A DNA stretch of 64,000 nucleotides, from NCBI GenBank assembly GCA_007844125.1, contig CM017561.1, positions 26,745,038 through 26,809,037 of the forward strand, read 5' to 3'. Shown here one piece after another: positions 12,602 to 26,135 of this stretch (position 1 is its first letter; the number at the start of each line of letters is the position of its first letter). The stretch is from Sinonovacula constricta (Eukaryota; Mollusca; Bivalvia; Cardiida; Solecurtidae). The notes under the pieces are model-generated. The model searched no databases. It was not told the origin of the DNA and saw only the letters and a program-made list of their open reading frames with translations. A program made the position numbers and the translations under genes.

Positions 12602-15600
12602 CAACAACAAAAACACGAGCGTTCGGACATGTCCTTAATGACATAAACTGTAACAATGTTAATATATAACAATTGATTCTAACAAAAAAACGTATAATGA
12701 TTAAAACGTTTTCACTTACGGCACATATCATACTCTGAGTCGTATTCGTATCCATGTGAACCATCACAAGCACAAGAGCCTCCCACACACGTTAAGTGTG
12801 AACCTTTATCGCACGTGTCGTAGTTGGTGGAACAAGGGTTACCAATATATCGCCCATCTAGCATAAAAATATAAACGAAAAGATTAAATCAATTCAGATG
12901 AGAGGTACCTCTGAGAACAGCAACCATTAGGTGAGTTGGGTCCTATTACTGAAACAAAACTGGGATTAAGACTCTAGAGAATAAAATACTTGCTTATTAC
13001 TGGAACTTTAAGAAATTAAATTGGCTGTTGCGCCTCTAAAAACAACACACAATGCAAAACGCTTGCTTTTATCAATCCTTGTAAAAGGATTAAATAACAA
13101 CAAATATTTTCATTACTTCTCCGAGAAAAATTAAAGCAAATTCTGCTCATTTAAAAGTAGTAAGTACGGTAATGTACGAGTGTATCTTAAAAAGACAAGC
13201 AATGAATGTTAATTACAACATAGCAAAGGACGGGATGAAGAATAAATGGAAATCAATGAATAAATAAAAATGAGATGGTATGAGACAAGGGGCGCAGCAA
13301 AGGAAATAAGTTAGGAATTATACAAATTTAAGAAAGAAATATAAACAGGAACATGTGTATATAAAGAGAAATATTATGGCAAAAGAAACAGAGGTGAGTC
13401 AAAAATATTAACGAAGAAGAATGAAATTATATGAGAATGCATAAAACGTACAGCATTGTTTGTCTTTTGCGGAGTAGTAGAATCCTGGCGGACAGGTACA
13501 CTTGCCGTTAAGACAACGGAGAAGACCTGTGCAATGGTCGTCGTCAACAGAACAGGAGTCGCCGTGATTTCCCTCATCTGAGGAAAAACAATCCAGATTA
13601 ACACAGTACTTATCCGGGAAAGACACACACACAGATACATAACTTTTTCATCTACAATAACATTGACAAACAATTTTAATTAGAATAGAACTATTACAGG
13701 AACCGTTCCCATAATATCAAATAAAACAAAATAGTTTACATCAATTTAAACAATAATTACATAAAAGGGTGCTTAATACAGGGGAAGAGTCATATTAAAA
13801 TACAGTAAAATAATCATAATTTAATAAAAATGAAAAAAAAAATGTTGTATACGAATAAAATTGTATACAGCATGAGAATAGGTGTTAAGTCTCGATATTC
13901 CAACATACGAAAAGAAATGAAATGAAGCAAATCTCGAACCTATGCATAGTATGTGAGTATAATGAATATAGGTACCGTTCATGCAACTTTGCAAATCAAA
14001 GCATCCGCACAGGTAACGAAAGCTACATCAATTAAATCTGTTTGAAACATTATATTTATTGCCGCATAATCTTAGGATTAAAATTAAAACAACAGCAGCA
14101 ATTTACTTGGCTCGCAAACACCACACGTCTCTTCATATCCTGGTTTACAGTTACACGCATACTGCTCCTCTGCTTCGCCGTCTTCATATTTGTTACAATC
14201 AAATATACACACGGCTTTGTCGTCCTCACAAGCCTCGCATAATCTAGGTTTACATTTTTCTCCAAGCTTCTGGTCTGGAAAAAAATATATGCACAGTGTT
14301 TCGTTGCAATTCATTTAATAGTATTAGTTTCGAATACGTTCTTACGTCCTCTGTAAATTACCATTCGTTTGAATCGTTTTAATAAAAGTTGCCAGAAATG
14401 CCGGCTGTAACCCTTTCTCTTGACTTGATTTCAAATCATTCCGACGATAAATTTGTGATATTTACTCAATCTTTGTCAGTATTACAGTTCAATAAAAACT
14501 TCAATGTTTCCAACCCTTACATTAGAGATTCACTTTTGAAACTTAATGAACCTTCTCTTAATAAGCCTATTGCTTTCTGTTGGCTTTCTAGTCATGTAGG
14601 CATCCGAAGAAACGAGGATGCAGATAAAAGTGCAAAATCTGCTTAAGTCTTTGACTGAGACAGATCGTTGCATATCTTACACGGATTTTAAACCATTTAT
14701 CAATCGATATATTTTAACCAAATGGCAAACAGGTTTGGTTCAATACTGTTTATAGCAAATTACATGTAATTTAACCTAACATCGGCGCCAATATCTCTAC
14801 TTCTACTTGCAGAGAAAGTAGGCGGAAAGACGAAGCTCTTACCCGCTTTCGCATTTGACATATTAGATTAACTCATTAATATCTTTTAAAAACAAAAATT
14901 CAACCTGAATGTGTTCCTTGCCAGGAACTTCTTACAGTTGATCATATTTCATTACATTGTATTGACACAGACCTTATTCGGTCTAAGTATTTTAATGCCA
15001 CAAACATGTACGAACAATTTAAGACAGTGTCGGATTCTAAACTTGTGTGCTTCTTGACCGAGATTGGTTCTCTTAATAAGTTCCAGATTTTTAAACTGTT
15101 TAAGCTAACGTTGTACATTTTTAAACCGTATAATATGGTAACCTGTTGTCAATTATAATTAACATTATTTAAACCTAGTAGGTTTTTTATATTTCTTACA
15201 TATTTTAATTTTAACGTGATTATAGTCGATTCATGTTGTTAAATTTCACTGTATCAGGCACCGTATGACATATTAAGTGTCGGTGTGCCGTAAAACACAA
15301 AATCCAAATACAAATACAAAAGTTCAAACTTCTACATCGTTCGTAAAGTAAAATATACAAAAAAAAACACTTGTTTATTGCTTATCTGTTCATCAAACAA
15401 AAATATGTTAGGCATCTCGATTAGATGGTTGTCATTGTCTCAAAATGTTTACTACTTTTTCCGAAACAGAGTATACTACACAGCGTTTCCATTGTAGTCA
15501 CTGTGGAAGTTGATACGAATAATTCAGAGTGTTGCTGTCTCCAGCGCGACAATAAATAGTTCAACTTATTTGCATGATGTAAAACGATGGTGGATGTCAG

Positions 15601-18600
15601 AAGTGACAATGTTCACATTAGTATCGTAAGGTAGATTAAAATGTGAACATAGAATGCAACAATAAATGAACTTCGAATTTATAAGCAACCAATTCCCAAG
15701 AGCGCGTAAAAATACTTTAAATGAAAAAGACGCATGTGTGATCTAACGATAATGATGCGATAGTGACTTCTTCTCTCTCGTTAAAGTGGTTCAACCGGTT
15801 TTGGCTTCCACACTTTAGATTTGGCTTATGTCTACCATAATGAAAGCGGAGACGTAAAGTTTAAAACGAGACGTTTCATTTAACACAACAATTTTGTACA
15901 ACAGATTTTCTACTCCGGTTCTCATTTTCTCCAAATAATCCTTTTAGAAGAAAGAAAAGCTTGAAGCGCTTTAATGTAAACTCTTTACTGTTCTGCAGTA
16001 TACAGTACTTTGACAAAAGGACCAGAAGAGACAACATACTATACAATTTCTATCAATAAAGACTATAAATTATGTAAAGTTATATAGCGTTTGATTTGTT
16101 GTTATCAATAACTTCATATATTTCTCATTGCGAGTATTAAAACATGCTTTATCTTAAAACAAACACTGGGTGAACCCTAGCAAAGTCGTGAAATCGTAGC
16201 GACATAGCTCTCTAACGTTAAGCTAATAATAAGGAGTTCTGAAACTAAATGGCTTGTGTCAAAATATTATATTACTGGGTAGTATCATGCCCGCAGTACA
16301 TGGCAAGCTTTTACAGTTAATATAACACTGAAGTGACCGCAGTATCAGGTTTTATAACTATTGTTTGTAGGTCGTTTACATGTACCACCAGACAAAATAT
16401 TAAACTTTGTTTCTTGTATGAAAAAAAGACAGTATAACTTACGTTTTGGCCCTCCCTTACTGTCACAATCTGTTGGCTCCTCGTCTTCATCAGTGTTTTG
16501 CCCCTCACTTTTTGACCCTTTCTCCGACTTCTCCGACTTCTCGGACTTCTCGGACTTCTCCGACTTCTCCGACTTCTCCGACTTCTCCTTCCCTGTCCCG
16601 CAGCCTTTGTCTGATTTGTCTTTATCTTTTAATAACAATTAAGTTAAGCATACATCAAAAGGTTTTGTGTTATGCTTCATATCCATATAGATAGACTCTG
16701 GCCTTGTAATTGCGATTTATAACTTACAGATTTTTTTATTTCGTAATGAAAGATAAATGTACATATCATAATGTTTTCTCAATTACAATTGAAATTTCTA
16801 TAAAATTATTCAGTCTGTTTAATATATACTTAAGTAATTATTCTGTACAGGTATATAAAATAACATGTATGCTTTGAATGCAAATGAAACTAATTAATAG
16901 AAATAATTGAAAATAATAGTTATTTTATTTCATATAAGTGTTAAAGATTTATATTGCAAATCATGAAACAGAAAGACATTATTTGCATTGAAGATTTGCT
17001 ATAATTTAACAAAAATTAGTTGTTGCATTTCACCTTTCGATACCGACTTCGCATCTACGCTGCTGATATAGACAGCTAGGCACAAACCGGCTAGAATAAT
17101 CTGCAATTGGTGTAAAAAAGTCACAGAATAAAACATGAACTTAGGTTTTGGATTTTATTAGAGCCCCTTTAAACAGGGTAGGTGTACATATCATTTTAGA
17201 ATAGTAATTCAAGTTTAAATTTGTTAATTTTTATTTTCTGTATTTTTTAATCAGGTTAAATATTTCAGGAGATGGTCGTATTTAAGTGTGCCGGATCAAC
17301 AACCAGGTGCCTAGCTTGGTTCCAGATTATGTGTTACCTTTGGTTTCGGCCCGGCGTACGTATGTGTTCTCTTAGTAGGTGTAAATGTTTGGTATAATTT
17401 GAAGATAGCAATACATACACTTTACACAAAATGTCAGTTAATATGCCTATGTTCATTATTGCTACACACTATGCTACTGTTCTTTCTCCACTGTTTTTTT
17501 GCTACACTAGAAGTTTTGTTATTGCAAGCTGTAACAGTGCCGCTGAGGGTCTTCCTCTCAGAACAGCGGTGCCAATAAAGCATGTGTTTATAATAACATG
17601 TTCTAAGGATGGGCAATCAACGTGTGAACAAACAACGGAACTGACGACTGCAAATGATCTTGTGTACCTAGATATCCCGTGGAATGTTTTATATACCTTT
17701 TCTATAAATTCTTAATTCGAGCCTCCTTGTATAAAAAATCCGAGCTGTTATTAATTGTTTATTTTATACAACCAACACTTTTATTCACTTTATGTAATTT
17801 TCCGCGAGATCAGACTAACATAATTTTTATTAATACATAACACAAACACTCTTTTCATTTGGCCGCATTATTATTGTGTACATAAACAATTAAGTACGAA
17901 TAACAGGTTCTTGTTTGAAAAAGAAAAACAAACAAACAAATAAAAACCACTGTTGACAAGTAGAGCATTTGTTGTATGGCGTGTATTTCAATGCAGTAGA
18001 AATACAGCAAAATTACAACCACGTCAGTTATTAACAAAACAAAAAACAAAGGTCCCTTTATGCTCATATTTTTTTCAGTGGAAAATCATATCTTATTTTA
18101 CATTTAACCCATAATTTAAACTATGTAACCTATGATGCTTTAACATACATTAATAGAATAACACAGTCAAAATGTATTTAAATACATGCTCGCGATCGTG
18201 CCTGTTAAGGTACTTTTAATGTATACACCTGGCATATATTAACGAATGTTAAATTCAAAGATATTCTAGGATGTTAACCTTAATAATGAAAAAAACAAAC
18301 ACTTGAAAACTGTTATTACGCTTTTGATTCTCTCAGCATTAAAGCACGATCCGTGTTCTTTTTAGGGAAATCATATAAATGTATAATATAGTAACTGGAG
18401 GTAATATAATAATGCATAATTCATTGCAATTAATAACATGCATTTGGGAACTACAAAAACGCAAACCGTCTCCAGATAACTGAAATACTGTTGGTGTGAC
18501 GATAAACCCAATAAACAAACGAAAATGCAATTTGACCAATTGTGATGAAATCGCTTAGACATAATTCCTATTCGATTAAGCCCTTTCAGCTGTGTTATCG

Positions 18601-18938
18601 GCTTCAAAATATTTGCAAGTATCCTTAAGTAAACAATACACGGACGGCAAATTTTGCTCAATATATGGAACGAAATCGAATAACATTAGGAAAAGGTAAC
18701 TTGACTAAACATATGCGGATACCAAATCGCAGCTGTACCACCAAAAATTAAACTTCGTAAAAAAAAGTCAACAGAAACACTCATGAAAATAGAAGTTTCA
18801 AATTGCATGTACAAGTACAATATCTACGACAGAAAACCGAATAATTATATTTGTTATTTGTTTTATTTAAAGAAGATACATATTATGGTTAAATGAGCAT
18901 AAATGAAAACATAATTTATAACTTACCCAGAGCTTCAT
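4758..18938 (-). CDS. Secreted cysteine-rich multi-EGF/EB-like protein, 14 exons, 617 aa
   Basis: Fourteen exons join in one frame: 18938-18927, 17100-17034, 16625-16443, 14274-14107, 13577-13452, 12857-12720, 12053-11940, 10532-10395, 10198-10091, 8499-8356, 7970-7818, 7131-7003, 5728-5588 and 4990-4758 (1854 nt with stop). All junctions are GT-AG. Intron 1 is phase 0 and all others are phase 1, so internal exons are symmetric modules. The protein has a signal peptide (residues 1-21, cleavage likely after VDA), a KSE repeat (41-61), an acidic linker, then cysteine-rich modules to the end. There is no later membrane segment, so secretion is expected. The C-x-C-x(2-3)-G-[FY] motif recurs (for example CTCPPGF, CDCKPGF), as in EGF and EB modules. 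Molluscan proteins of this type are often labelled prion-like domain-bearing protein 25, a label based on EB modules. Adhesion or matrix roles are plausible; the function is unknown. Confidence 0.85.
5588..5728 (-). CDS. Exon 13: seven-cysteine module
   Basis: Residues 494-540. Cysteines at 503, 505, 509, 517, 526, 528 and 539; it begins with a C-x-C pair not seen in the others. Potential N-glycosylation at Asn518 (NTS) and Asn536 (NNT). Donor GTACGG. Confidence 0.85.
7003..7131 (-). CDS. Exon 12: six-cysteine module
   Basis: Residues 451-493. Cysteines at 458, 464, 472, 477, 479 and 490, with CDCKPGFEP. Potential N-glycosylation at Asn459-Ser-Ser. The donor is GTTAGC, weaker than the others. 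Confidence 0.85.
7425..7600 (+). repeat. Dispersed repeat family R1, copy a
   Basis: Sequence from the CTGGAGACGGTGT stretch to the ACTACCCTTATATTTGC stretch recurs at 43.8-44.06 kb and 50.27-50.43 kb and in part at 36.15-36.26 kb (plus strand), and on the minus strand near 18.5 and 51.1 kb. Open frames inside it are incidental. No terminal repeats were identified. Confidence 0.6.
7818..7970 (-). CDS. Exon 11: eight-cysteine module
   Basis: Residues 400-450. Eight cysteines (407, 414, 421, 426, 430, 432, 444, 448) with CECNSGYV. One potential N-glycosylation site, Asn438-Ser-Ser. Acceptor TTTTCAG and donor GTGAGT are both good. Confidence 0.87.
8356..8499 (-). CDS. Exon 10: six-cysteine EGF/EB-like module
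   Basis: Residues 352-399. Cysteines at 365, 372, 379, 384, 386 and 399 (spacing 6-6-4-1-12), with an Asp/Asn-rich loop between the second and third. The acceptor (TTTAAG) has a weak pyrimidine tract, so this exon could be skipped; skipping keeps the frame. Confidence 0.82.
8886..9413. mobile_element. Palindromic miniature transposon (MITE) in intron 9
   Basis: Both ends carry GATAGTTTCCA as an inverted repeat (8886 onward; 9413 backward), flanked by TA on each side. A second inverted block, GCAGCCATCTTT, lies about 45 bp in from the left end and 30-40 bp in from the right. TA flanks suggest a Tc1/mariner-type origin. No coding capacity. Confidence 0.55.
10091..10198 (-). CDS. Exon 9: shortest six-cysteine module
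   Basis: Residues 316-351. Cysteines at 324, 327, 334, 338, 340 and 351 (spacing 2-6-3-1-10). The pattern resembles exon 7, so two subtypes of module (long, exons 5/6/8/10; short, exons 7/9) seem to be present. Donor GTAAGT. Confidence 0.85.
10395..10532 (-). CDS. Exon 8: six-cysteine EGF/EB-like module
   Basis: Residues 270-315. Cysteines at 278, 285, 293, 299, 301 and 315 (spacing 6-7-5-1-13), which aligns best with exons 5, 6 and 10. The usual Gly-Tyr after C-x-C is replaced by Pro-His-Phe. Donor GTGAGT. Confidence 0.87.
11940..12053 (-). CDS. Exon 7: short six-cysteine module
   Basis: Residues 232-269. Cysteines at 240, 244, 251, 256, 258 and 269 (spacing 3-6-4-1-10), with CSCNTGYV in the C-x-C-x-x-G-Y position. 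Donor GTACGG. Confidence 0.85.
12526..12601. repeat. (CA)n tract followed by a poly-A run
   Basis: About 29 CA dinucleotides (12526-12583) run into about 18 A residues, in the intron between exons 6 and 7 of the cysteine-rich gene. Confidence 0.95.
12720..12857 (-). CDS. Exon 6: six-cysteine EGF/EB-like module
   Basis: Residues 186-231. Cysteines at 194, 201, 209, 214, 216 and 231 (spacing 6-7-4-1-14), close to the pattern of exon 5. Donor GTAAGT at 12719-12714. Confidence 0.88.
13452..13577 (-). CDS. Exon 5: six-cysteine EGF/EB-like module
   Basis: Residues 144-185. Cysteines at 152, 159, 165, 170, 172 and 185 (spacing 6-5-4-1-12), with CTCPPGFYY matching the C-x-C-x-x-G-F-Y signature. Acceptor preceded by a pyrimidine-rich tract; donor GTACGT. 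Confidence 0.88.
14107..14274 (-). CDS. Exon 4: nine-cysteine module
   Basis: Residues 88-143. Nine cysteines, including C-N-C-K-P-G-Y, the EGF-like hallmark, and a C-G-V-C pair near the end. Acceptor AG 14276-14275, donor GTAAAT. The module is longer and richer in cysteine than its neighbours and may combine two half-domains. Confidence 0.85.
14386..15315 (+). pseudogene. 5'-truncated jockey-like non-LTR retrotransposon tail
   Basis: The frame at 14389-14646 ends with WLSSHVGIRRNEDADKSAKS, which matches the end of the RNase H domain of jockey-superfamily LINEs (W-x-P-x-H-x-G-I-x-G-N-E-x-A-D). After a stop and frameshifts, later fragments are also typical of the tail: RRKDEALTRFRI, then ECVPCQELLTVDHISLHC with its C-x-x-C...H...C motif. 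It ends near 15315 in a short AAATACAAATACAAA run. It sits antisense in the intron between exons 3 and 4 of the cysteine-rich gene. Reverse transcriptase and endonuclease are missing, so it is dead. Confidence 0.75.
16443..16625 (-). CDS. Exon 3: KSE-repeat and acidic linker
   Basis: Residues 27-87. Seven consecutive Lys-Ser-Glu triplets (41-61) are encoded by a 9-bp tandem repeat (TCCGAGAAG type), then a linker rich in Asp and Glu (72-76). Two cysteines (C35, C80) flank the repeat. It is likely length-variable between alleles because it is a coding minisatellite. Donor GTAAGT at 16442-16437. Confidence 0.85.
17034..17100 (-). CDS. Exon 2: signal-peptide core
   Basis: The acceptor AG is at 17102-17101 and the donor GT at 17033-17032. 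It encodes IILAGLCLAVYISSVDAKSVSK, given in two parts: hydrophobic core IILAGLCLAVYI, then the cleavage region SSVDA|KSVSK. It ends one base into codon 27. Confidence 0.85.
18465..18540 (-). repeat. Dispersed repeat family R1, partial copy
   Basis: On the minus strand this reads ...GGGTTTATCGTCACACCAACAGTATTTCAG, like the start of the copies at 43.8 and 50.27 kb and the short piece at 51.1 kb. Confidence 0.45.
18927..18938 (-). CDS. Exon 1 (start codon) of the cysteine-rich gene
   Basis: Four codons, ATG AAG CTC TGG, followed directly by a consensus donor GTAAGT. The start is chosen because it supplies the charged n-region (M-K) of the signal peptide whose hydrophobic core is in exon 2, and because a TATA box lies about 80 nt upstream. 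Confidence 0.8.
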
Positions 18939-19016
18939 CTTAGATCGTAGCTGTTGTTCGTTTTACAAGCAAAAACAATCGCCAGGAACGATGAAGGCTG
19001 TGCAGTATCACCCTGT

Positions 19017-19022
19017 CTTATA
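19017..19022 (-). promoter_or_regulatory. TATA box of the cysteine-rich gene
   Basis: Minus-strand TATAAG within TTTATAAGAC, about 80 nt upstream of the start codon. A start site 25-30 nt downstream would give a 5' leader of about 50 nt. A strong TATA box suits a regulated, tissue-specific secreted product (inference). Confidence 0.5.
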
Positions 19023-19215
19023 AATGCTCCCATGTCCAACGTCCAACTCAGAAAGTCCCACCCAACTTTACCCAGGAATGCCACGAAATCCACTGTCCAT
19101 CCCATAAGCCGTATACCACGCCTTCGAACAGCTCATAAAATTAAACTATCAGCTAATTTGTTTCTTGGGCGCCATATGCCGCCTTCATTGATTCTAGTGT
19201 TGAGTCACATTTAAA

Positions 19216-19675
19216 GGTAATAACAAAAACAACAAAACCAAGATTATCTGTAAATACACAATTTCGCAACACGTAAGCTTTCAATGGATTGACCATGGCC
19301 TTGGGCAAAAATTTTCTTACTAGAATTCAGAATTTCTCCTGTCTAAGGTTGTGTGTGTTTTTGCTAAAATTATAAAACGATAACGTCTTTTAATCAACGG
19401 GAATTATTTTATAGTTTCATTATATTAAATCAAAATAAACTGCACTAGTACATTTATTTGACATATCGAAAGAAAGCATTAACAATTCAATATAAAATAA
19501 AATACAATTCAAATATAAAAATTATATATATTAATGTGTATGCGACTTGGTCAGAGTAAGGAAAATTTGCATTTTTAAGTTTTGTTCGAAAGACAAAACA
19601 TTGTTGAGCCAAGAATATAAATGAACTAAAAGGTTACATCTAAACTCTAGAATAACAGTGAAATGTTTGTCCTTC
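19216..19675. other. AT-rich intergenic DNA
   Basis: Upstream of the cysteine-rich gene; no gene, RNA or clear repeat seen. Confidence 0.4.
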
Positions 19676-19678
19676 AAT

Positions 19679-19681
19679 AAT

Positions 19682-19730
<49 letters not shown>

Positions 19731-19742
19731 TCAATAATAATT
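19679..19742. repeat. (AAT)n microsatellite
   Basis: About 18 AAT/ATA units with one interruption near the end. Confidence 0.95.
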
Positions 19743-19759
19743 TTCATTGTTAAGTAACA

Positions 19760-19951
19760 ATGACATTGTTTACGCATTTACTGGCATTCTTCACTGGCAG
19801 TATTTTCTTGCAAATTACCGCTGACCAAGTAAAGAAACCACGTCTGGTCCTTCACTATAAACAGGATAATGGCGGATTGATAATATTGCCGTTTGTATTT
19901 CAAAAAGAAGATATCGTCGTTTTAAAATCAAATGCTAGTCTCAAATCATAA
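19760..19951 (+). CDS. Small open frame with signal-peptide-like start
   Basis: 63 codons from ATG at 19760 to TAA. The first 22 residues (MTLFTHLLAFFTGSIFLQIT) look like a secretion signal. The rest is short, lacks cysteine and matches nothing I know. A possible donor, CAA|GTAAAG, occurs right after the signal (about 19827), so this could be the first exon of a plus-strand gene. Chance is equally possible. Confidence 0.22.
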   Translation: MTLFTHLLAFFTGSIFLQITADQVKKPRLVLHYKQDNGGLIILPFVFQKEDIVVLKSNASLKS

Positions 19952-20148
19952 ATCTACTGCATTAAGTAAGGCTAACGATGTAAATTGTGGCCAGAAATAA
20001 ACATTTTACTGTGAATAAACACATTGAATGTAATGGAAAATTACCGTGTTATGAGCCTATATGATTTAAATTCGTTCCGAATATTCGAATATGATTCGAA
20101 TACACGTTACGAATATTCGAATATCGTTTTGGGATTCGATTTACCTCC

Positions 20149-23465
<3,317 letters not shown>

Positions 23466-24100
23466 ATCTTTATTTGTTTTCTTTCTTACTTTGTTGGTTG
23501 ATTTTGTTATTTCTTATACATTTTGTTATTTCTTTCATTCTTTTAGTTCTCATATATATTTTAAGTTATATTTTACTTTAATTTGTATAATATAACGAAA
23601 CGTTTCTAACAAAAGCAATTTAAAAAATCATTCATTGTCAGAATAATGTCCTTCAGACTCATGTCAAGTCATTTTGAATACTAAAACTTGTATCTCATGT
23701 ATTTTCAAAATCTAATATGTAGCTATGAAATAAATACATAATCTTGCAGTTACAAAATTGACACCTAGTAATTAATGCAATAAATAATTTGTAAGGGATC
23801 ATATAGTAAACAACCCACATTATCACTAACAATAATGTTTGTGGCTTTGTGTAAAACTAGCCTACTGTCTCACCTCCATACTAGCAGGTAATTTAGTTTT
23901 GCATTAACCCATCAAAGGTTTTACTGTGACAGATTACAGATTAGTACTATGTTGGCTAAAGACTCCCTGCAGTGATTACCAGCAATTAGCAGGTCTGGTC
24001 ATAGCTGTGGGGGCCTGGCTCAGTGGAATACCTCATTCCTTTGGAGATGCCTTTAACGCCTCTTTCTATTTTTGTTATATTGGGCTCTCAAAGGGATGTA

Positions 24101-26135
24101 GAAACATACATGACAGATTAATACAAACACTCTTACCCAACCTCTACAGAAAATGGCGTAAAGTCTTTGATTCGTCAATTAGCTTGAGAAGTATCCTTAA
24201 ACAATTCAAAGTCCCATTTATGTGCAGTGAATTAAGATAGAGGACACAAACCAAATCTGCCATTTTAAAGTCTTATTCTGAAAAGGTTTCAAATAGATAA
24301 ATATAATTCAATTAAAAATATGGCATACAATGTTACAACGAACACAAACAATTTTTTTAAATTTTTCTCTCGAACATTTATTTTTTTTTTATTCTCAAAA
24401 AGAACCCCTTTATTACTTTTCTTAATAGTGAAGTTACAACTTTAAATATTTTTGAAATACATGAAAGTGCTTTAAGAAATACAAAATATCATGACAGATT
24501 GCACTCTAACAAAGAAATGTGAGAGTTACTTCATACCATTATTACCATAAAGACAAAACCATGGCAACAATAAGTAGGACTGTACCCATAAAACTGTCAG
24601 ACTAATATTTTTTATTGACTAATTGTTAACAGCTTGAGATTCCAGAGACTCAGTGTAAAATTCAAGAAAATGAAAATTAGAAACTTTTGCCTAAGCCCAT
24701 TAATGAAAACACAATGACGTAAGTTATTTCAAATTATTGAAAAATCTTTAATTACATATAGGAATATTGTCTTATTGTGATATGGAATCTGTAAAATCTC
24801 ATATGAATGTTTGGTAAAATTCCTCGATGTATGTGAATGTATGTTAAATGGAATAAACGGGTTGCAACAGCAATTCCAAAAAAAAATGGAACAAGGTAAA
24901 AGCGCTACTGTTTGTCTCATTAAAAACTTTAATTATCTAAAGAGAAATTAATTTCTTATAGTATTGTATTCTGTTATGTATATATTTTAATGTACATCAA
25001 CCAAGTAGCTGTTTAACTAACCTCACATACATGTGTTCAATCAACTAAACCAATTCTAGTTTGTTTTTATATTTAAAATTTGAAAGTCCAAAACATATTT
25101 GTGTAGAATGTATAAATAACAATAAACTATTAGAGCTGTAGCATGGCAACGGATGGAGATCTCAAATGTGTTATGTCGACTTCAGTAGTCGTCTATGATT
25201 AAGTGCAGTTTGCCCTGGTACTGCAAATAATACAATAGTAAAACAAATATTTCTAATATTAAGATAAAAGGCAAGGAGACAGAAAAGAACAGACATAATG
25301 TAAAATAAAACATTGTGTTTCTTGCGAAGTTAATTTTAATTTTGAAATTCAACAGTCGAAATGTTAGCAAACACTATAAATGTGTCCACTTCTTACACGT
25401 AAATAAGCCAAAGGATTGACAACATTCTGTAATAAATCTGACCCTCACTTATTTAAGTATTATTTTAGAATATATTGCTTTTAAAGACCTGCATATCAAT
25501 AAAATCAATACACCGAATGCATAGCAAAGTGAATTATAATAATTTTATCAATATTCTGTTTGGCCAAAAATAGAAACCCTCTTTTCAACATCCTCATATA
25601 CTCACACGTTCCACCTTAAAGATGTGTGCTACAAACCTACTGTAAACAAGGTATGTCTATCGGCCTGATAACAGGAAGTACACACCCTTTCAATGTAATC
25701 TGTTTGTTAAAGCTATAACGTGCTTGGAAATATAACGCCAATGAGCATGTTACTTCATTCACATTGTATCTGGTTCGCTTGATTGTACAATAATACGTGA
25801 GAAGATTAATGGTCAAAGGAAGGTGTTATATTTAGATTTTCCATGGTTAATTTTAGATGCCCACACCACGTCAGTCACTGATAAGTCAGACACTGACTGT
25901 ACTCGCTACTCTAGCTCAGCTATCTCGTTTCCGATCCAAAGGCCTGATCGGATGTTGCGGCTTTAAGGGAATACCAGTCATTTAACTTAAAAAGGGACGC
26001 AAATCTAACCACGGATACTCATTGTGTATAGGCATAGTTGCCTTTCTTGGCAACTAGAAACCCTTTGGGATCGATCGCACTTGTCATAAATTGGTTACCT
26101 TATAAGTTTAGTCTAGTATTGATTCTGTTCTCTGT
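24101..26135 (+). repeat. Head-to-tail tandem duplication, copy A
   Basis: About 2.0 kb unit that begins GAAACATACATGACAGATT and ends TGATTCTGTTCTCTGT. Copy B starts directly at 26136 with the same opening and closes at 28044 with the same ending. Relative to B, copy A has about 425 extra bases at 25283-25708 and lacks about 320 bases. No gene recognised inside. Confidence 0.85.

Noticed and set aside
12909..12948. Extra 40-base exon (encoding PNSPNGCCSQ) between exons 5 and 6
   Set aside because: It has AG and GT borders but its length is not a multiple of three and it would break the otherwise perfect frame.
16361..16694. Plus-strand open frames rich in Phe-Ser-Asp or Thr-Ser-Pro
   Set aside because: They are antisense to the KSE repeat of exon 3, whose frame is supported by splicing on both sides.
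23926..24240. Open frame with LAGLVIAVGAWLSG, like the first membrane span of a tetraspanin
   Set aside because: Only one short hydrophobic stretch resembles the family; the rest does not, and the second half lies in the duplicated repeat. At most a decayed exon.
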